Positions 28,234 through 38,480 are shown, counted from the first letter of the stretch. The stretch is 64,000 bases of DNA from Ignatzschineria larvae DSM 13226 (GCF_038500265.1 NZ_CP150637.1:5001-69000), one strand, 5' to 3'. The notes: generated by a model not told the origin, from the sequence alone. A program made the numbers and translations.

Positions 28234-29451
28234 ATGAGAGATAAGATGAGAAAGAGTAATCATTTGCAGTATGTTCGAAATATCATAGGGATAGTGGGTT
28301 TAGGGCTGCTTGTTACCGCGTGCAGTGAAGGAACACAAGCGCCGGCGCAAGCGATGGCTCCTCAGGCAGTAGTGCAAACTGTCGAGCGTAAAAATATTAC
28401 AGTTGAGGCAGAGTTACCTGGTAGAACAGAAGCTTCTGTTATAGCAGAGGTTCGGCCTCAGGTTGGGGGGATTGTTCTCTCTGTTAACTTTACAGAAGGG
28501 AGTTATGTGAATGAAGGTGATCAACTTTATCAGATTGACCCTGCTATTTACAAAGCAAGCCTATTACAGGCAGAAGCAACCCTAGAGAGAGCAAAAGCGA
28601 ATCAAAATGCAGCAAAATTAAAAGCAGATCGATTAAATGCGTTAAAACAATCTAAAGCAGTAAGTCAACAAGATGTCGATGATGCCAATGCCGCTTTAAT
28701 GCAGGCTAATGCAGAGGTGCTAGGAGCCGAAGCACAAGTTACTAATGCTAAAATTAATTTAGATTATACTCAAATGGAGGCACCTATTTCCGGGCAAATT
28801 GGGCGAACCAATTTCACACAAGGTGCACTAGTATCTCCGGGGCAGGCAAGTGAAATGGCGGTGATCCAAGTTTTAAATCCGATGAAAGTGAATATTACTT
28901 ACTCTTCTGCCGAATATGCACAAGTGCGCAAGAAAATTCTTTCAGGTGCCTATACTCCTACACAAGTTGAAAACTTAGAGACAGGTGAATTAGAAAATGG
29001 ACATTTAGTGAGAATCTATCTTGAAGATGGGACGCTATATGACAAAGTCGGCTACATTAAATTCTCAGATTTAACCGTTGATCCTACGACAGGTTCGATC
29101 TTCCTCCAAGCGCAATTTGAGAATGATGGTAGCCTTTTCCCGGGTATGTTTGTTCGTACGGTTGTGCAACAAGGGATTGAAGAAGGGGCATTAGTAGTTT
29201 CTCAAAAAGCCGTGACACAAGGGCAAGGTGGAGCGAGTACGGTTATCGTGATTGATGAGAATGATATCGCTCATGTTCGTCCTGTGAAGATCTCCCGCTC
29301 TTATGAGCAAGATTGGGTCATTGAAAGTGGCTTGAAAGAGGGCGATCGCGTTGTTGTAAAAGGCTTACAAACTGTACAGTCTGCACTACAAAGAAGTGGT
29401 GGTAAAGATGTCAAGGTACAGGTTATTCCAGATGATAATTCTATTCAGTAA
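28234..29451 (+). CDS. RND efflux pump periplasmic adaptor (AcrA/MexA type), lipoprotein
   Basis: 405-residue membrane fusion protein. The lipoprotein signal ends at LLVTACSE, placing the acylated Cys near residue 30. The barrel-sandwich (lipoyl) half EVRPQVGGIVLSVNFTEGSYVNEGDQLYQIDPA, the alpha-hairpin (about 100-165, heptad-like Ala/Lys/Gln), and the lower half QMEAPISGQIGRTNFTQGALVSPG follow the family order. An alternative start four codons later (28246) has a somewhat better-spaced GAGA. It pairs with the downstream AcrB-type pump; no outer membrane channel gene is adjacent. Confidence 0.93.
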   Translation: MRDKMRKSNHLQYVRNIIGIVGLGLLVTACSEGTQAPAQAMAPQAVVQTVERKNITVEAELPGRTEASVIAEVRPQVGGIVLSVNFTEGSYVNEGDQLYQIDPAIYKASLLQAEATLERAKANQNAAKLKADRLNALKQSKAVSQQDVDDANAALMQANAEVLGAEAQVTNAKINLDYTQMEAPISGQIGRTNFTQGALVSPGQASEMAVIQVLNPMKVNITYSSAEYAQVRKKILSGAYTPTQVENLETGELENGHLVRIYLEDGTLYDKVGYIKFSDLTVDPTTGSIFLQAQFENDGSLFPGMFVRTVVQQGIEEGALVVSQKAVTQGQGGASTVIVIDENDIAHVRPVKISRSYEQDWVIESGLKEGDRVVVKGLQTVQSALQRSGGKDVKVQVIPDDNSIQ

Positions 29452-29562
29452 GCAATAAACCCATAGTGTGAATCAATAAGTTACTGTAGGCGTGATTTTT
29501 TGCGCCATTTAATGGAGTAAATGATTGGTTTATCATCAAAATTGAAGGATTAAGTAATCAAA

Positions 29563-32500
29563 ATGGCACGATTTTTTATAGACCGACCAATATTTGCGTG
29601 GGTGCTTGCGATATTAACGATGTTTATCGGGCTCTTAGTAGTTCGAAACATGGCTGTATCACAATATCCACCTATAGCGCCCCCACAAATTAGTATCTCA
29701 GGGGTATATCCAGGAGCAAGTGCTCAAACAGTAGAAGAGAGTGTAACGCAGGTCATAGAGCAGAGTATCAATGGCTTAGATGGTTTCCGTTATATGAGTT
29801 CATCAAGTTCGAGTTCTGGTACATTCCAAATTACGGTAACTTTTAACCAAGGGGTTGATCCAGATTTAGCCCAGGTTCAGGTTCAAAATAAGATACAACA
29901 ATCGCTAAGCAAACTCCCACAGGCAGTACAGCAACAGGGGGTGACGATTGCTAAATCAAGTGGCTCGTTCCTTTTAGTGGTAGGCTTCTATTCACCGGAT
30001 AACTCCATGTCTTCAGGAGATATAGGAGATTACATCTCCTCGACGCTGCAAGATCAGATGAGCCGTATTCAAGGGGTTGGTGAGATTCAGTTCTTTGGTT
30101 CTAGTTATGCCATGAATATTTGGCTCGATCCAATGAAATTGTATCAATACAATATGACTCCGATGGATATTGCTGCAGCCATTAAGGAGCAGAACTCCCA
30201 GGCAACATTAGGTAGCTTAGGAGCAATGCCTGATGTCGAAGGCCAACTCCTTAGTTATACCATTACTTCACAATCATTATTGCAAAGTCCAGAAGAATTC
30301 AAGGCTATTCAGCTCCGTGTTAATGAAGATGGAAGTGAAGTTTTGCTTGCTGATGTAGCAAGAGTAGAGCTCTCTCCGGAGTCTGAGTCTGTTGCGGTAA
30401 AATATAATAACTCTCCAGCTGCGGGGGTAGCAATTAGTTTGGCTTCTGGTGCGAATGCTCTTGATACGGCTAATGCAGTGAAGAGTTATTTAGAAAGTGT
30501 TGCCCAAGATTTTCCTTCAGGACTCTCTTATACCTTCCCTTATGATACGACTCCTTTCGTTGAATATTCGGTAGCAAGTGTTGAAGAGACGCTCATTGAT
30601 GCGATTTTATTAGTGTTCGTGGTGGTCTTTTTCTTCCTTAAAAATATTCGTGCAACAATTATTCCGATGTTGGCGATTCCATATGTTTTAGCCGGCACTA
30701 TGATTATTCTAGATCTTCTAGGATTTAATCTAAATACATTAACACTCTTTGCGCTGGTTCTAGCAATAGGTCTTCTTGTAGATGATGCCATTGTTGTGGT
30801 CGAAAATGTTGAACGTATCATGGAGGAGGATAAACTTTCACCCTTGGAAGCGACTCGAAAATCGATGGATCAGATAACGGGTGCTCTTATCGGGATCGGA
30901 GTGGTGCTCTCGGCCGTATTTGTCCCAATGGCATTCTTAGGAGGGGCTTCAGGGGTTATCTATCGTCAATTCTCGGTAACAATTATTACGGCGATGCTAC
31001 TCTCTGTATTAGTGGCTATTATCTTTACCCCTGCTATGTGTGCAACATTACTTCGAGATCATACCGAACCGAAAGAACCTAAAACTGCAGTAGGCCGCTT
31101 TTTGAAAAAGCTCTTCTCACCTATTACGAAAGTCATAGCTTTAGCGGTTGAGTACTTTAATATTGGATTTGATAAGTTAAGTAATGGTTATACTCGCGGA
31201 ATTACACGTGTATTAAAACATCCTTTTGTCTTTGTTTTAGTGCTTGTCGTGGGGCTTGCGGGAATAGGCTATCAATTTATGCAGCTACCTAAAAGCTTCT
31301 TACCTGATGAAGATCAGGGGATGTTAATTGGGATGGCAATTAATCCTAATGGAACCTCTTTAACTCAAACTGAAATCCCGTTAGAGCAGATTGCAGATTA
31401 CCTTATGAAAGAGGAGACACAGACTGTAGACTCTGTCATGACTGTTGCAGGATTTAGTTTCTCAGGTCAAGGTAGTGAACAAGCGATGTTCTTTATTAAG
31501 TTAAAGCCTTGGGGAGAGCGTGAGTCAGAATATGATTCTATCCCGGCGTTGATGAAACGGATGCAAAAATTCTTTACCACCATTCCTGAAGCGCAGCTGT
31601 TTGTCTTTAGCCCGCCTCCTATTATCGAATTAGGAACGGCAACAGGGGTAAGTTTTCAATTACAAGATACCATCGGGCTTGGACATGATGCACTGATGAA
31701 TTCAGTGATGAAATTTATCGGTATCGCTGCAACTTCTCCTGATCTTGATATTGCTTCTCTTCGTCCTGGAGGGCAATTTGATACGGCACAATATCATATC
31801 GATATTGACCGTGAAAAAGCACAAGCATTACAAGTCTCTATTGGCGACATTAACCAAGCATTGTCGATTGCTTGGGGGGGAATGTATGTGAATGACTTTA
31901 TTGATCGTGGACGGGTTAAACATGTACAACTTAAAGCCGATGCGCCTTATCGTATGATGCCCGATGACTTTCAGCGTTGGTATGTACGTAATGCGAAAGG
32001 TGAAATGGTGCCATTTAGCGCCTTTGCTAAAGGGCGTTGGTCTTATGGTCCACCACAATTAAATCGTTTTGATGGATTTGCCTCATTCCCGCTCTCTATT
32101 AATGCAGCTGCAGGTAAGAGTACAGGTGAAGCGATGGCTGCAATTGAACAGCTTGTCAAAGATCATCTACCACAAGGCATTAGTGTCGCGTGGACAGATA
32201 CCTCCTATGAAGAGCAAGAGGGGGGCAGTTCACAAGCTGCATTACTATTGGTATCAGTTTTTGTTATCTTCTTGAGCCTCGCGGCGCTTTATGAATCCTG
32301 GAAGGTACCAATTTCTGTTCTATTGACGATTCCGGTAGGGGTTGTAGGTGCGGTGATTACGGCACGATTAGTTGGCATTGAAAATGATGTCTATTTCCAA
32401 GTGGGGATGTTAACTACGATAGGGTTGACGTCTAAGAATGCAATTTTAATCGTGGAGTTTGCACGAGATCTGGTACGTTCAGGATTAAGTACGATGGATG

Positions 32501-32784
32501 CCGCCATAAAAGCAGCACAAGAACGGCTGCGCCCAATTGTGATGACTTCATTAGCATTTGGTATAGGTGTATTACCTCTCGCACTCTCTTCTGGTGCAGG
32601 TTCTGGAGCACAAAACGTTGTTGGACGAGTGGTTGTAGGAGGAATGATTGGAGGGACGCTACTGGTGCTTCTCTTTACGCCGATTTTCTTCTTACTACTC
32701 AATCGTGATGCGAAAAAGCTTAATGCAGGTCATTCTTCATCTGACTCTGATCAATCAACGAAGCTTGCAAAAGCAGATTCATAA
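29563..32784 (+). CDS. RND multidrug efflux transporter (AcrB/MexB type, HAE1)
   Basis: 1073-residue inner membrane pump. It opens with MARFFIDRPIFAWVLAI, typical of HAE1. Proton relay residues are present: Asp407 and Asp408 in LLVDDAIVVVENVERI, and Lys958 in TSKNAILIVEFARD. Twelve helices and two large periplasmic loops are in place. It is somewhat longer than AcrB (1049), mainly around residues 500-545 and the charged Ser/Asp/Lys tail. It exports hydrophobic or amphiphilic drugs by the functional rotation mechanism; the substrates are not predictable. It should recruit a TolC-like channel encoded elsewhere. Confidence 0.95.
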   Translation: MARFFIDRPIFAWVLAILTMFIGLLVVRNMAVSQYPPIAPPQISISGVYPGASAQTVEESVTQVIEQSINGLDGFRYMSSSSSSSGTFQITVTFNQGVDPDLAQVQVQNKIQQSLSKLPQAVQQQGVTIAKSSGSFLLVVGFYSPDNSMSSGDIGDYISSTLQDQMSRIQGVGEIQFFGSSYAMNIWLDPMKLYQYNMTPMDIAAAIKEQNSQATLGSLGAMPDVEGQLLSYTITSQSLLQSPEEFKAIQLRVNEDGSEVLLADVARVELSPESESVAVKYNNSPAAGVAISLASGANALDTANAVKSYLESVAQDFPSGLSYTFPYDTTPFVEYSVASVEETLIDAILLVFVVVFFFLKNIRATIIPMLAIPYVLAGTMIILDLLGFNLNTLTLFALVLAIGLLVDDAIVVVENVERIMEEDKLSPLEATRKSMDQITGALIGIGVVLSAVFVPMAFLGGASGVIYRQFSVTIITAMLLSVLVAIIFTPAMCATLLRDHTEPKEPKTAVGRFLKKLFSPITKVIALAVEYFNIGFDKLSNGYTRGITRVLKHPFVFVLVLVVGLAGIGYQFMQLPKSFLPDEDQGMLIGMAINPNGTSLTQTEIPLEQIADYLMKEETQTVDSVMTVAGFSFSGQGSEQAMFFIKLKPWGERESEYDSIPALMKRMQKFFTTIPEAQLFVFSPPPIIELGTATGVSFQLQDTIGLGHDALMNSVMKFIGIAATSPDLDIASLRPGGQFDTAQYHIDIDREKAQALQVSIGDINQALSIAWGGMYVNDFIDRGRVKHVQLKADAPYRMMPDDFQRWYVRNAKGEMVPFSAFAKGRWSYGPPQLNRFDGFASFPLSINAAAGKSTGEAMAAIEQLVKDHLPQGISVAWTDTSYEEQEGGSSQAALLLVSVFVIFLSLAALYESWKVPISVLLTIPVGVVGAVITARLVGIENDVYFQVGMLTTIGLTSKNAILIVEFARDLVRSGLSTMDAAIKAAQERLRPIVMTSLAFGIGVLPLALSSGAGSGAQNVVGRVVVGGMIGGTLLVLLFTPIFFLLLNRDAKKLNAGHSSSDSDQSTKLAKADS

Positions 32785-32837
32785 AAATTCAGAGACTTTA
32801 GCTCTGTAAGCAGAGATAAAGTGAATGCTGAAACAAT

Positions 32838-32874
32838 AGATTCCCTAGATTGTTATGATCTAGGGAATTTTTTA
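32838..32874 (+). terminator. Terminator of the efflux pump operon
   Basis: Stem ATTCCCTAGAT / ATCTAGGGAAT with a short loop, followed by six T, 56 bases after the pump gene. Confidence 0.9.
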
Positions 32875-32928
32875 TGGGGGAGTGATGAATCTACTCATTT
32901 TACGCAATATATAGGGAAATCGGTTTTA

Positions 32929-33130
32929 TAGTAAATTTGGTTTAAGAAAAATGGCTTTTAAACAGCTATTGTGGAGTAACATAAAACCGCACTAAACAAC
33001 ACTTGCATGATGCCGGATAGAACGGCTTCCTTGCCTCGATCAACCGATGCGCCGGCATTTTAATAAGTCTTATGTCAATGCTGGTGTATCGGTTGTAAGC
33101 AGTAAGGAATCTATGCTATCCGGCATCTGC
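32929..33130 (+). repeat. MITE-like element, copy B (long subtype plus inverted partial copy)
   Basis: Starts TAGTAAATTTGGTTTAAG after a TA and runs through GCTATTGTGGAGTAAC, CACTTGC and GATGCCGG to GATGCGCCGGCATTT at 33060. From 33061 a second, inverted and more diverged core follows (CTGGTGTATCGGTTGTAA..CTATCCGGCATC), so the element is a head-to-head composite. No clean right end is seen. It lies in the convergent gap between the pump and uspA. Confidence 0.75.
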
Positions 33131-33159
33131 TTTATGATCTCTTAATAGCATGATAGAAG

Positions 33160-33190
33160 AAAAGCCCTACATTATTCGATGTAGGGCTTA
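33160..33190 (-). terminator. uspA terminator
   Basis: On the minus strand, perfect stem AAGCCCTACAT / ATGTAGGGCTT followed by TTC, 32 bases after the uspA stop. Confidence 0.82.
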
Positions 33191-33221
33191 CTTGATCATT
33201 CTGTTATTGATGAGCGATGAA

Positions 33222-33662
33222 TTACACTTTAACCGTTAAGATATCGCAAGGTGAATCATTGATAATTGCGCCAGAGGTTGAGCCGAGAAGCACGCCTAAA
33301 CCCGAGCGAGTATGAGAGCCAATCACGAGCAGATCTGCTTTAAGTTCTTCCGCTGCGCGTAGAATCCCTTCTTTCGTTGAAAGCGCTGAAATAACCATCG
33401 TATCTGCATCAGGAATCCCTAATTTCATAGATAGTTCACGCATTGATTTCTTAGCTTCAGCAATAATTTCACTGTCAGAGACTTGTGGAATAATCGGCAT
33501 TAACTCATAACCTGCGCTAATACTGATACCTTCCAAAATATTGAGAAGGGTAATTTTGGCATGGTTGCGTTTCGCCACAACTAATGCTTGTCGACCGACT
33601 TTCTCCGCATCGTGAGATTGATCTACTGCGACAAGAATATGTTGATATTCAGTTTCAGACAT
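33222..33662 (-). CDS. uspA: Universal stress protein, UspA family
   Basis: 146-residue cytoplasmic single-domain Usp (HUP fold). It opens with QHILVAVDQSHDAEKVGRQAL, and the ATP-binding-type loop GSHTRSGLGVLLGSTSGAIIN is present near the C-terminus (pattern G-2x-G-9x-G-S/T), so it may belong to the nucleotide-binding group rather than strict UspA. GAGAG upstream supports the start. Monocistronic, divergent from prfC. Confidence 0.9.
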   Translation of the reverse strand: MSETEYQHILVAVDQSHDAEKVGRQALVVAKRNHAKITLLNILEGISISAGYELMPIIPQVSDSEIIAEAKKSMRELSMKLGIPDADTMVISALSTKEGILRAAEELKADLLVIGSHTRSGLGVLLGSTSGAIINDSPCDILTVKV

Positions 33663-33892
33663 TTTTGCTCTCCTGCAATGATAAAAGTATGGATTACTCG
33701 AGCCTGTATTTATAAGAAATAATTCGAGTTATATCTCTATTTGTTATAGCAAGAGATGGCGAATTTAGCAATTCTAATCGGGGGAAAAAACCCCTTAAGG
33801 TCAAAAAACGTGTACAATACCAACTCTAAATTTATAAGTATTTCCAGTGATGCAATTAGGCATCATTTTAGCGTTAAGTAGAGCGAATCAAC

Positions 33893-35482
33893 ATGAGTAA
33901 ACTAGCAAAAGAAGTGGCCCGTCGCCGGACATTTGCCATTATTGCCCACCCGGATGCGGGTAAAACCACTATGACAGAAAAGCTCCTTCTATTTGGAGGC
34001 GCGATTAATCTTGCCGGCTCGGTTAAAGGTCGTAAAGCTGCCCGTCATGCCACCTCTGACTGGATGGAGCTAGAGCAACAGCGTGGAATCTCGGTGACTT
34101 CATCTGTGATGCAGTTCCCTTATCGTGATTGTATGATTAACCTACTGGATACGCCTGGGCATCAGGACTTCTCGGAAGATACCTATCGTACTTTGACCGC
34201 TGTGGACTCGGCGCTTATGATGATCGATTGTGCTAACGGGGTTGAAGAGCAGACGATCAAACTGATGAATGTCTGTCGCCTACGTGATACACCGATTATC
34301 ACCTTTATTAATAAACTAGACCGGGATGGTAAAGAGCCGATCGATCTACTCGATGAAGTGGAAGATGTTTTAAAGATCAATTGTGCGCCAGTGACTTGGC
34401 CGATCGGTATGGGCCGGGATCTTAAAGGGGTTTATCATATTCTTGAAGATTATATTCACCTCTATGATGCCACTGAACGGGGTACTAAAAGTAAAGGACG
34501 TATTGTTAAAGGATTGAATAGCCCTGAACTTGATGAGGTTTTAGGGGAAGATCGCGCGAATGCTTTCCGTGAAGAGGTTGAATTAGTACGTGTTGCCAGT
34601 CATGAGTTTGATTTGAATGAGTATCTCGAGGGGCGATTAACGCCCGTCTATTTTGGTTCTGCTATTACAAACTTCGGCGTACAAGAGATGCTCGATGGAT
34701 TTGTAGAGATTGCACCGGCACCACGTAAGCAAGCAACTTTGACTCGAGAAGTGATGGCAGATGAAGAGCCTTTAACAGGCTTTATCTTTAAGATTCAAGC
34801 AAATATGGATCCGCGGCATCGCGATCGTATCGCTTTTATGCGAGTCTGTTCTGGTAAATATACACCGGGAATGACAGCTCGGCATGTACGAATTGGTAAA
34901 AATATCCGGATTCCTGAAGCTTTGACCTTTATGGCCTCTGATCGAGGGCATTTAGATGAAGCTTATGCCGGCGATATTATCGGGATCTATAATCATGGCA
35001 CAATTCGTATCGGTGATACCTTTACAGAGGGCGAAGAATTAAGCTTTAAAGGCATTCCTGATTTTGCACCAGAGCTCTTCCGCCGGGCACGTTTACGGGA
35101 TCCGCTTAAGATGAAACATTTAGAGCGAGGACTTGAGCAACTTTGTGAAGAGGGGGCAACACAGCTCTTCAAACCTTTACGGAATAATGACTTAATCATT
35201 GGGGCTGTAGGGGTACTACAATTTGATGTTGTAGCACATCGTTTGAAAATAGAATATAACGTCGATTGTATCTTTGAACATGTAGATGTTTCCACAGCAC
35301 GTTGGGTACATTCTAAAGATCCGAAGAAATTCGATGAATTTAAGCGAAAAGCTGAAGATAACTTAGCCGTAGATCATCATGGTGAATATGTCTATATTGC
35401 ACCAACTCGCGTAAATCTACACTTAGCGCAAGAGCGTTACCCTGATATTAGTTTTGATGCCTTTAGAGAGATTCATGGGTAA
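33893..35482 (+). CDS. prfC: Peptide chain release factor 3
   Basis: Translational GTPase of 529 residues, the same length as E. coli RF3, which removes RF1 and RF2 after peptide release. G1 is [10 protein letters not shown]2 region is [12 protein letters not shown]3 is [16 protein letters not shown] and G4 is NKLDR. Domain II and the RF3 C-terminal domain ([16 protein letters not shown]) follow. It may act together with prfA at the other end of this window. Its own terminator follows. Confidence 0.97.
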   Translation: MSKLAKEVARRRTFAIIAHPDAGKTTMTEKLLLFGGAINLAGSVKGRKAARHATSDWMELEQQRGISVTSSVMQFPYRDCMINLLDTPGHQDFSEDTYRTLTAVDSALMMIDCANGVEEQTIKLMNVCRLRDTPIITFINKLDRDGKEPIDLLDEVEDVLKINCAPVTWPIGMGRDLKGVYHILEDYIHLYDATERGTKSKGRIVKGLNSPELDEVLGEDRANAFREEVELVRVASHEFDLNEYLEGRLTPVYFGSAITNFGVQEMLDGFVEIAPAPRKQATLTREVMADEEPLTGFIFKIQANMDPRHRDRIAFMRVCSGKYTPGMTARHVRIGKNIRIPEALTFMASDRGHLDEAYAGDIIGIYNHGTIRIGDTFTEGEELSFKGIPDFAPELFRRARLRDPLKMKHLERGLEQLCEEGATQLFKPLRNNDLIIGAVGVLQFDVVAHRLKIEYNVDCIFEHVDVSTARWVHSKDPKKFDEFKRKAEDNLAVDHHGEYVYIAPTRVNLHLAQERYPDISFDAFREIHG

Positions 35483-35523
35483 GATCTAATTCTATCTAAC
35501 AAGTATTAATATGAAGTTATGGA

Positions 35524-35556
35524 GGGCACATTCATTAGAATGTGCCTTTTATTTTT
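35524..35556 (+). terminator. prfC terminator
   Basis: Stem GGCACATTC / GAATGTGCC with loop ATTA, followed by TTTTATTTTT. The remaining 200 bases to the next gene are extremely AT-rich (35590-35755), with runs of ATTATATTAT type that could carry an UP element or silencer binding. Confidence 0.85.
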
Positions 35557-35765
35557 GTATCGATAAAAATAGGTGCTGCTCTTCAAATATAAAATGACTT
35601 AAAATTGAATTATTATATTATTTTGTGTAATATAATTAATATTATATTTTAATTTATGTTTTAACTTATATTAAATTTTCAGTAAGTTTACAAGTATTCA
35701 ATGAACTTTAATTTACTTGCTTGTTCATTTACTGAATTGATTTTATTTTATATTAAGGAGTGTCT

Positions 35766-36386
35766 ATGAAAAAGTTATTAATTGCTTCAGCGATTTCTCT
35801 ATTAGGTTTCACTTCAACCGCTTTTGCGATGGATTTTGAGCAATATGTTTCCGCGAAAGCAGTATTGAACCATGTGAACAATAAATTTGAAACAGATGAT
35901 CTTAATCTGAAAAAGAGTAAGAATGTCGGTGGCTTCCGTCTAGCCTATGGTGTCGCTTTTCCGGTCGATAGCAATAAAATTCGGACAGAATTAGAGTATG
36001 GCTATAATGGGAAAGTAAAGCTAGGTGAAACAATTGATGATGAGCATTATAATAGTGAAACAAAGTCGCAATCAGTGATGGTAAATGCTTATTTTGATTT
36101 TAATACTGATACAGCATTTACTCCCTATGTCGGCGCAGGTATCGGTTATGCGCGTTTAAAAAATACGATTGACCGAGGGGATACATCTTGGAGTAAAAGT
36201 AGTAACAACTTTGCCTGGAATGTGGGTGCAGGTGTAAGTTACGCTGTCAATCGTGATGTAGATATCGATCTGAGTTACCGTTATGCGGATTATGGTGATG
36301 TTAAACATAGTTATAGCAAAAATTCAGAAGGTAAAGTGAAACAACGGGGTAATGAATTCAACCTTGGGGTTCGCTTTAACTTTTAA
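35766..36386 (+). CDS. Opa-like outer membrane beta-barrel protein, paralogue 1
   Basis: 206-residue protein with a cleavable signal peptide (MKKLLIASAISLLGFTSTAFA, about 21 residues) and a small beta-barrel of probably eight strands, ending in the outer membrane signature NEFNLGVRFNF with C-terminal Phe. Strands alternate with charged loops. Family blocks shared with the two following genes are KSKNVGGFRLAYG, RTELEYGYNG, FTPYVGAGIGYARLKN, FAWNVGAG and LSYRYADYG. Start ATG 35766 is chosen because AAGGAG lies five bases before it; the GTG at 35760 would overlap that site. Function could be adhesion or outer membrane structure; none is established. Confidence 0.85.
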   Translation: MKKLLIASAISLLGFTSTAFAMDFEQYVSAKAVLNHVNNKFETDDLNLKKSKNVGGFRLAYGVAFPVDSNKIRTELEYGYNGKVKLGETIDDEHYNSETKSQSVMVNAYFDFNTDTAFTPYVGAGIGYARLKNTIDRGDTSWSKSSNNFAWNVGAGVSYAVNRDVDIDLSYRYADYGDVKHSYSKNSEGKVKQRGNEFNLGVRFNF

Positions 36387-36465
36387 GTTAGGTTTTGATT
36401 CTATCTATTCATATCTATAAGGTGATTGATAGAGATGTAGAATAGAGAGATAATATCGTATCGAG

Positions 36466-36494
36466 AGGCTTTGCAGAGATGCAGAGCCTTTTTT
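36466..36494 (+). terminator. Terminator after barrel paralogue 1
   Basis: Stem AGGCTTTGC / GCAGAGCCT with one mismatch, followed by six T. Confidence 0.82.
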
Positions 36495-36619
36495 GTGCGA
36501 GATTAGGTTTATTAATCTATTTTCTATTATATTTCTATTTTGTATATAAATTTATTTAATAAATTATAAGATATAGTAGAATATGTGGTTGTCAATTTTT
36601 GTATATAAAAGGGATTATC

Positions 36620-37264
36620 ATGAAAAAGAGAGCACTCGCATTGAGCCTTACTTTAATGGGGCTAGGAAGCATGGCAATCGCACAAGATTTTAATCAATAT
36701 CTTTCGGCTAAAGCGGTATTAAATCATACTAATAGTAAGTTAGATGCGACTGAAGATGGGGAAACAGATACTTATAGTAAAAGCAAGAATGTAGGAGGTC
36801 TTCGTCTAGCTTATGGGTTAATATTGCCTATCAATGACGCGATAATTCGAACAGAGCTAGAATATGGTTATAATGGCAATGTTAAATTGTCTTACCAAGA
36901 TGATCAGTTTGAAACAAAATCACAATCATTAATGGCAAATATCTATTATGACTTTGACACTAAATCCAATTTAGTCCCATATGCAGGTATTGGATTAGGA
37001 TATGGCCGATTAAAAAATACATTATCACTACCGAAAGATGAAAATTATCATGAAACTAAAAGCAAGGGCAATTTTGCTTGGAATGTAACAGTGGGGGCGA
37101 CATATACCGTTAGTGATACTGTCTCATTCGATATTAGTTATCGATATGCGGATTATGGCAAAGTAACACATACTTTTAATTCAACGAGTTTAGTTGATAA
37201 AGGAAGCATTAAATTACGTGGTAATGAGTTTAATTTTGGGATTCGTTATCGTTTTCCCGAATAG
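36620..37264 (+). CDS. Opa-like outer membrane beta-barrel protein, paralogue 2
   Basis: 214 residues from ATG 36620, with AAAGGG upstream; a longer frame from a TTG at 36599 adds seven residues that break the signal peptide. The leader (MKKRALALSLTLMGLGSMAIAQ) is followed by DFNQYLSAKAVLNHTNSKLD, close to paralogue 1. The blocks KSKNVGGLRLAYG, RTELEYGYNGNVK, LVPYAGIGLGYGRLKNT, FAWNVTVGATY and DISYRYADYGKV are shared. The C-terminus is FNFGIRYRFPE, so the last aromatic is followed by two extra residues, unlike the other two copies. It has its own gap and terminator, so independent transcription is likely. Confidence 0.84.
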   Translation: MKKRALALSLTLMGLGSMAIAQDFNQYLSAKAVLNHTNSKLDATEDGETDTYSKSKNVGGLRLAYGLILPINDAIIRTELEYGYNGNVKLSYQDDQFETKSQSLMANIYYDFDTKSNLVPYAGIGLGYGRLKNTLSLPKDENYHETKSKGNFAWNVTVGATYTVSDTVSFDISYRYADYGKVTHTFNSTSLVDKGSIKLRGNEFNFGIRYRFPE

Positions 37265-37323
37265 ATTCGATTGATTTTTATTGTAGTAGAAAGATTTTAC
37301 ATTCTAGTAATCAAGATAGAGAT

Positions 37324-37358
37324 GAATCCTACCTATTATTCATAGGTGGGATTTTTTA
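37324..37358 (+). terminator. Terminator after barrel paralogue 2
   Basis: Stem AATCCTACCTAT / ATAGGTGGGATT with a TTATTC loop, followed by six T. Confidence 0.85.
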
Positions 37359-37560
37359 TGATCTAACTAATTGATAAATAGGTGAAGAATATAAGATAGT
37401 TAGAAAAACCATCATTCCTTTCTATAAATTTCTCATTTAAAAATCAATCGCTTAATTGTTTTTATAACTGTTTTTAACAAAAAATACTATTATTTACGTT
37501 TATTTATATAGTAAACTACGATTCCTGTGAATCAGTGATATAAAAAGTTAGGAGTCGTTC

Positions 37561-38214
37561 ATGAAAAAAGTTCTATTCATCTCTGCACTTACCATTGCAA
37601 GTGTTGCTTCCATCTCTAATGCACAAAGCTTTGAGCAATATGTGTCAGGTAAAGGTGCTGTGCGTTATGGTACTTATAAAGTCCAAAGTAATGAAGATAA
37701 TGAAGAATTTAAAGAGAGCAAAAGTGTTGCGGGTCTTCGTCTTGCTTACGGTTTAGTATTTCCGATGGGTGAAAATAGCCTTCGTGCAGAATTAGAGTAT
37801 GGTTTAAATGGTACGCAAAAAATGGACAAAACTTTAGATGAGGGGAATGTTCAGCTCAAAAACCGTATGAAATCACAATCATTAATGGCGAATGTCTATT
37901 ATGATTTCAATACAGGCACACGTTTTACCCCTTATGTTGGTGCAGGTTTAGGTTATGCGCACCTCAAAAATGAAGTAGGTATTGTAGATCACGAGGATAA
38001 TGACAACTATTCAATCTCTAAAAGCAAAGGGAACTTTGCTTGGAACGTGAGCGTTGGTACAAGCTATAAAATGGATAACAATCTCTCTTTAGATGTGAGC
38101 TACCGTTTTACCGATTACGGTAAAGTGAAATTTAACGCTAGCGAGAATAATATCAGCGCAACGGCGAAACTTCGTTCAAATGAATTAAACTTTGGTGTTC
38201 GCTATCAATTCTAA
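37561..38214 (+). CDS. Opa-like outer membrane beta-barrel protein, paralogue 3
   Basis: 217 residues, with a signal peptide ending near SNAQS (residue 22) and start supported by AGGAG six to seven bases upstream. Shared blocks are ESKSVAGLRLAYGLVFP, RAELEYGLNG, FTPYVGAGLGYAHLKN, FAWNVSVGTSY and DVSYRFTDYGKV. It ends LNFGVRYQF with the C-terminal Phe expected for BAM-dependent insertion. The second surface loop (about residues 90-105) and third loop (about 137-155) are the most divergent parts among the three copies, as expected for exposed loops. Confidence 0.85.
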   Translation: MKKVLFISALTIASVASISNAQSFEQYVSGKGAVRYGTYKVQSNEDNEEFKESKSVAGLRLAYGLVFPMGENSLRAELEYGLNGTQKMDKTLDEGNVQLKNRMKSQSLMANVYYDFNTGTRFTPYVGAGLGYAHLKNEVGIVDHEDNDNYSISKSKGNFAWNVSVGTSYKMDNNLSLDVSYRFTDYGKVKFNASENNISATAKLRSNELNFGVRYQF

Positions 38215-38299
38215 AATTGTTCCTTTTTAGAAGAGCGATCATAATATTGCTATAGTTCTATAACGCTATTGATAGAAGCTATTGAGAATACTTTTATGC

Positions 38300-38338
38300 G
38301 AAACCCTATTAGTCGATTGAGTGACTAATGGGGTTTTT
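38300..38338 (+). terminator. Terminator after barrel paralogue 3
   Basis: Stem AAACCCTATTAGTC / GACTAATGGGGTTT with one mismatch, followed by five T. Confidence 0.85.
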
Positions 38339-38480
38339 CTTTATCTGAAATTTTATGAGACATTTTAAACAGAGAATCCTTGACTGATTCTATGGCGAAA
38401 TCGATCTGTTTACTTTAAGCTAGAATATAAATATTACAAAAGCTTCAATGCTGATCAATGAAAAGGTGGAGAATGGGAGA

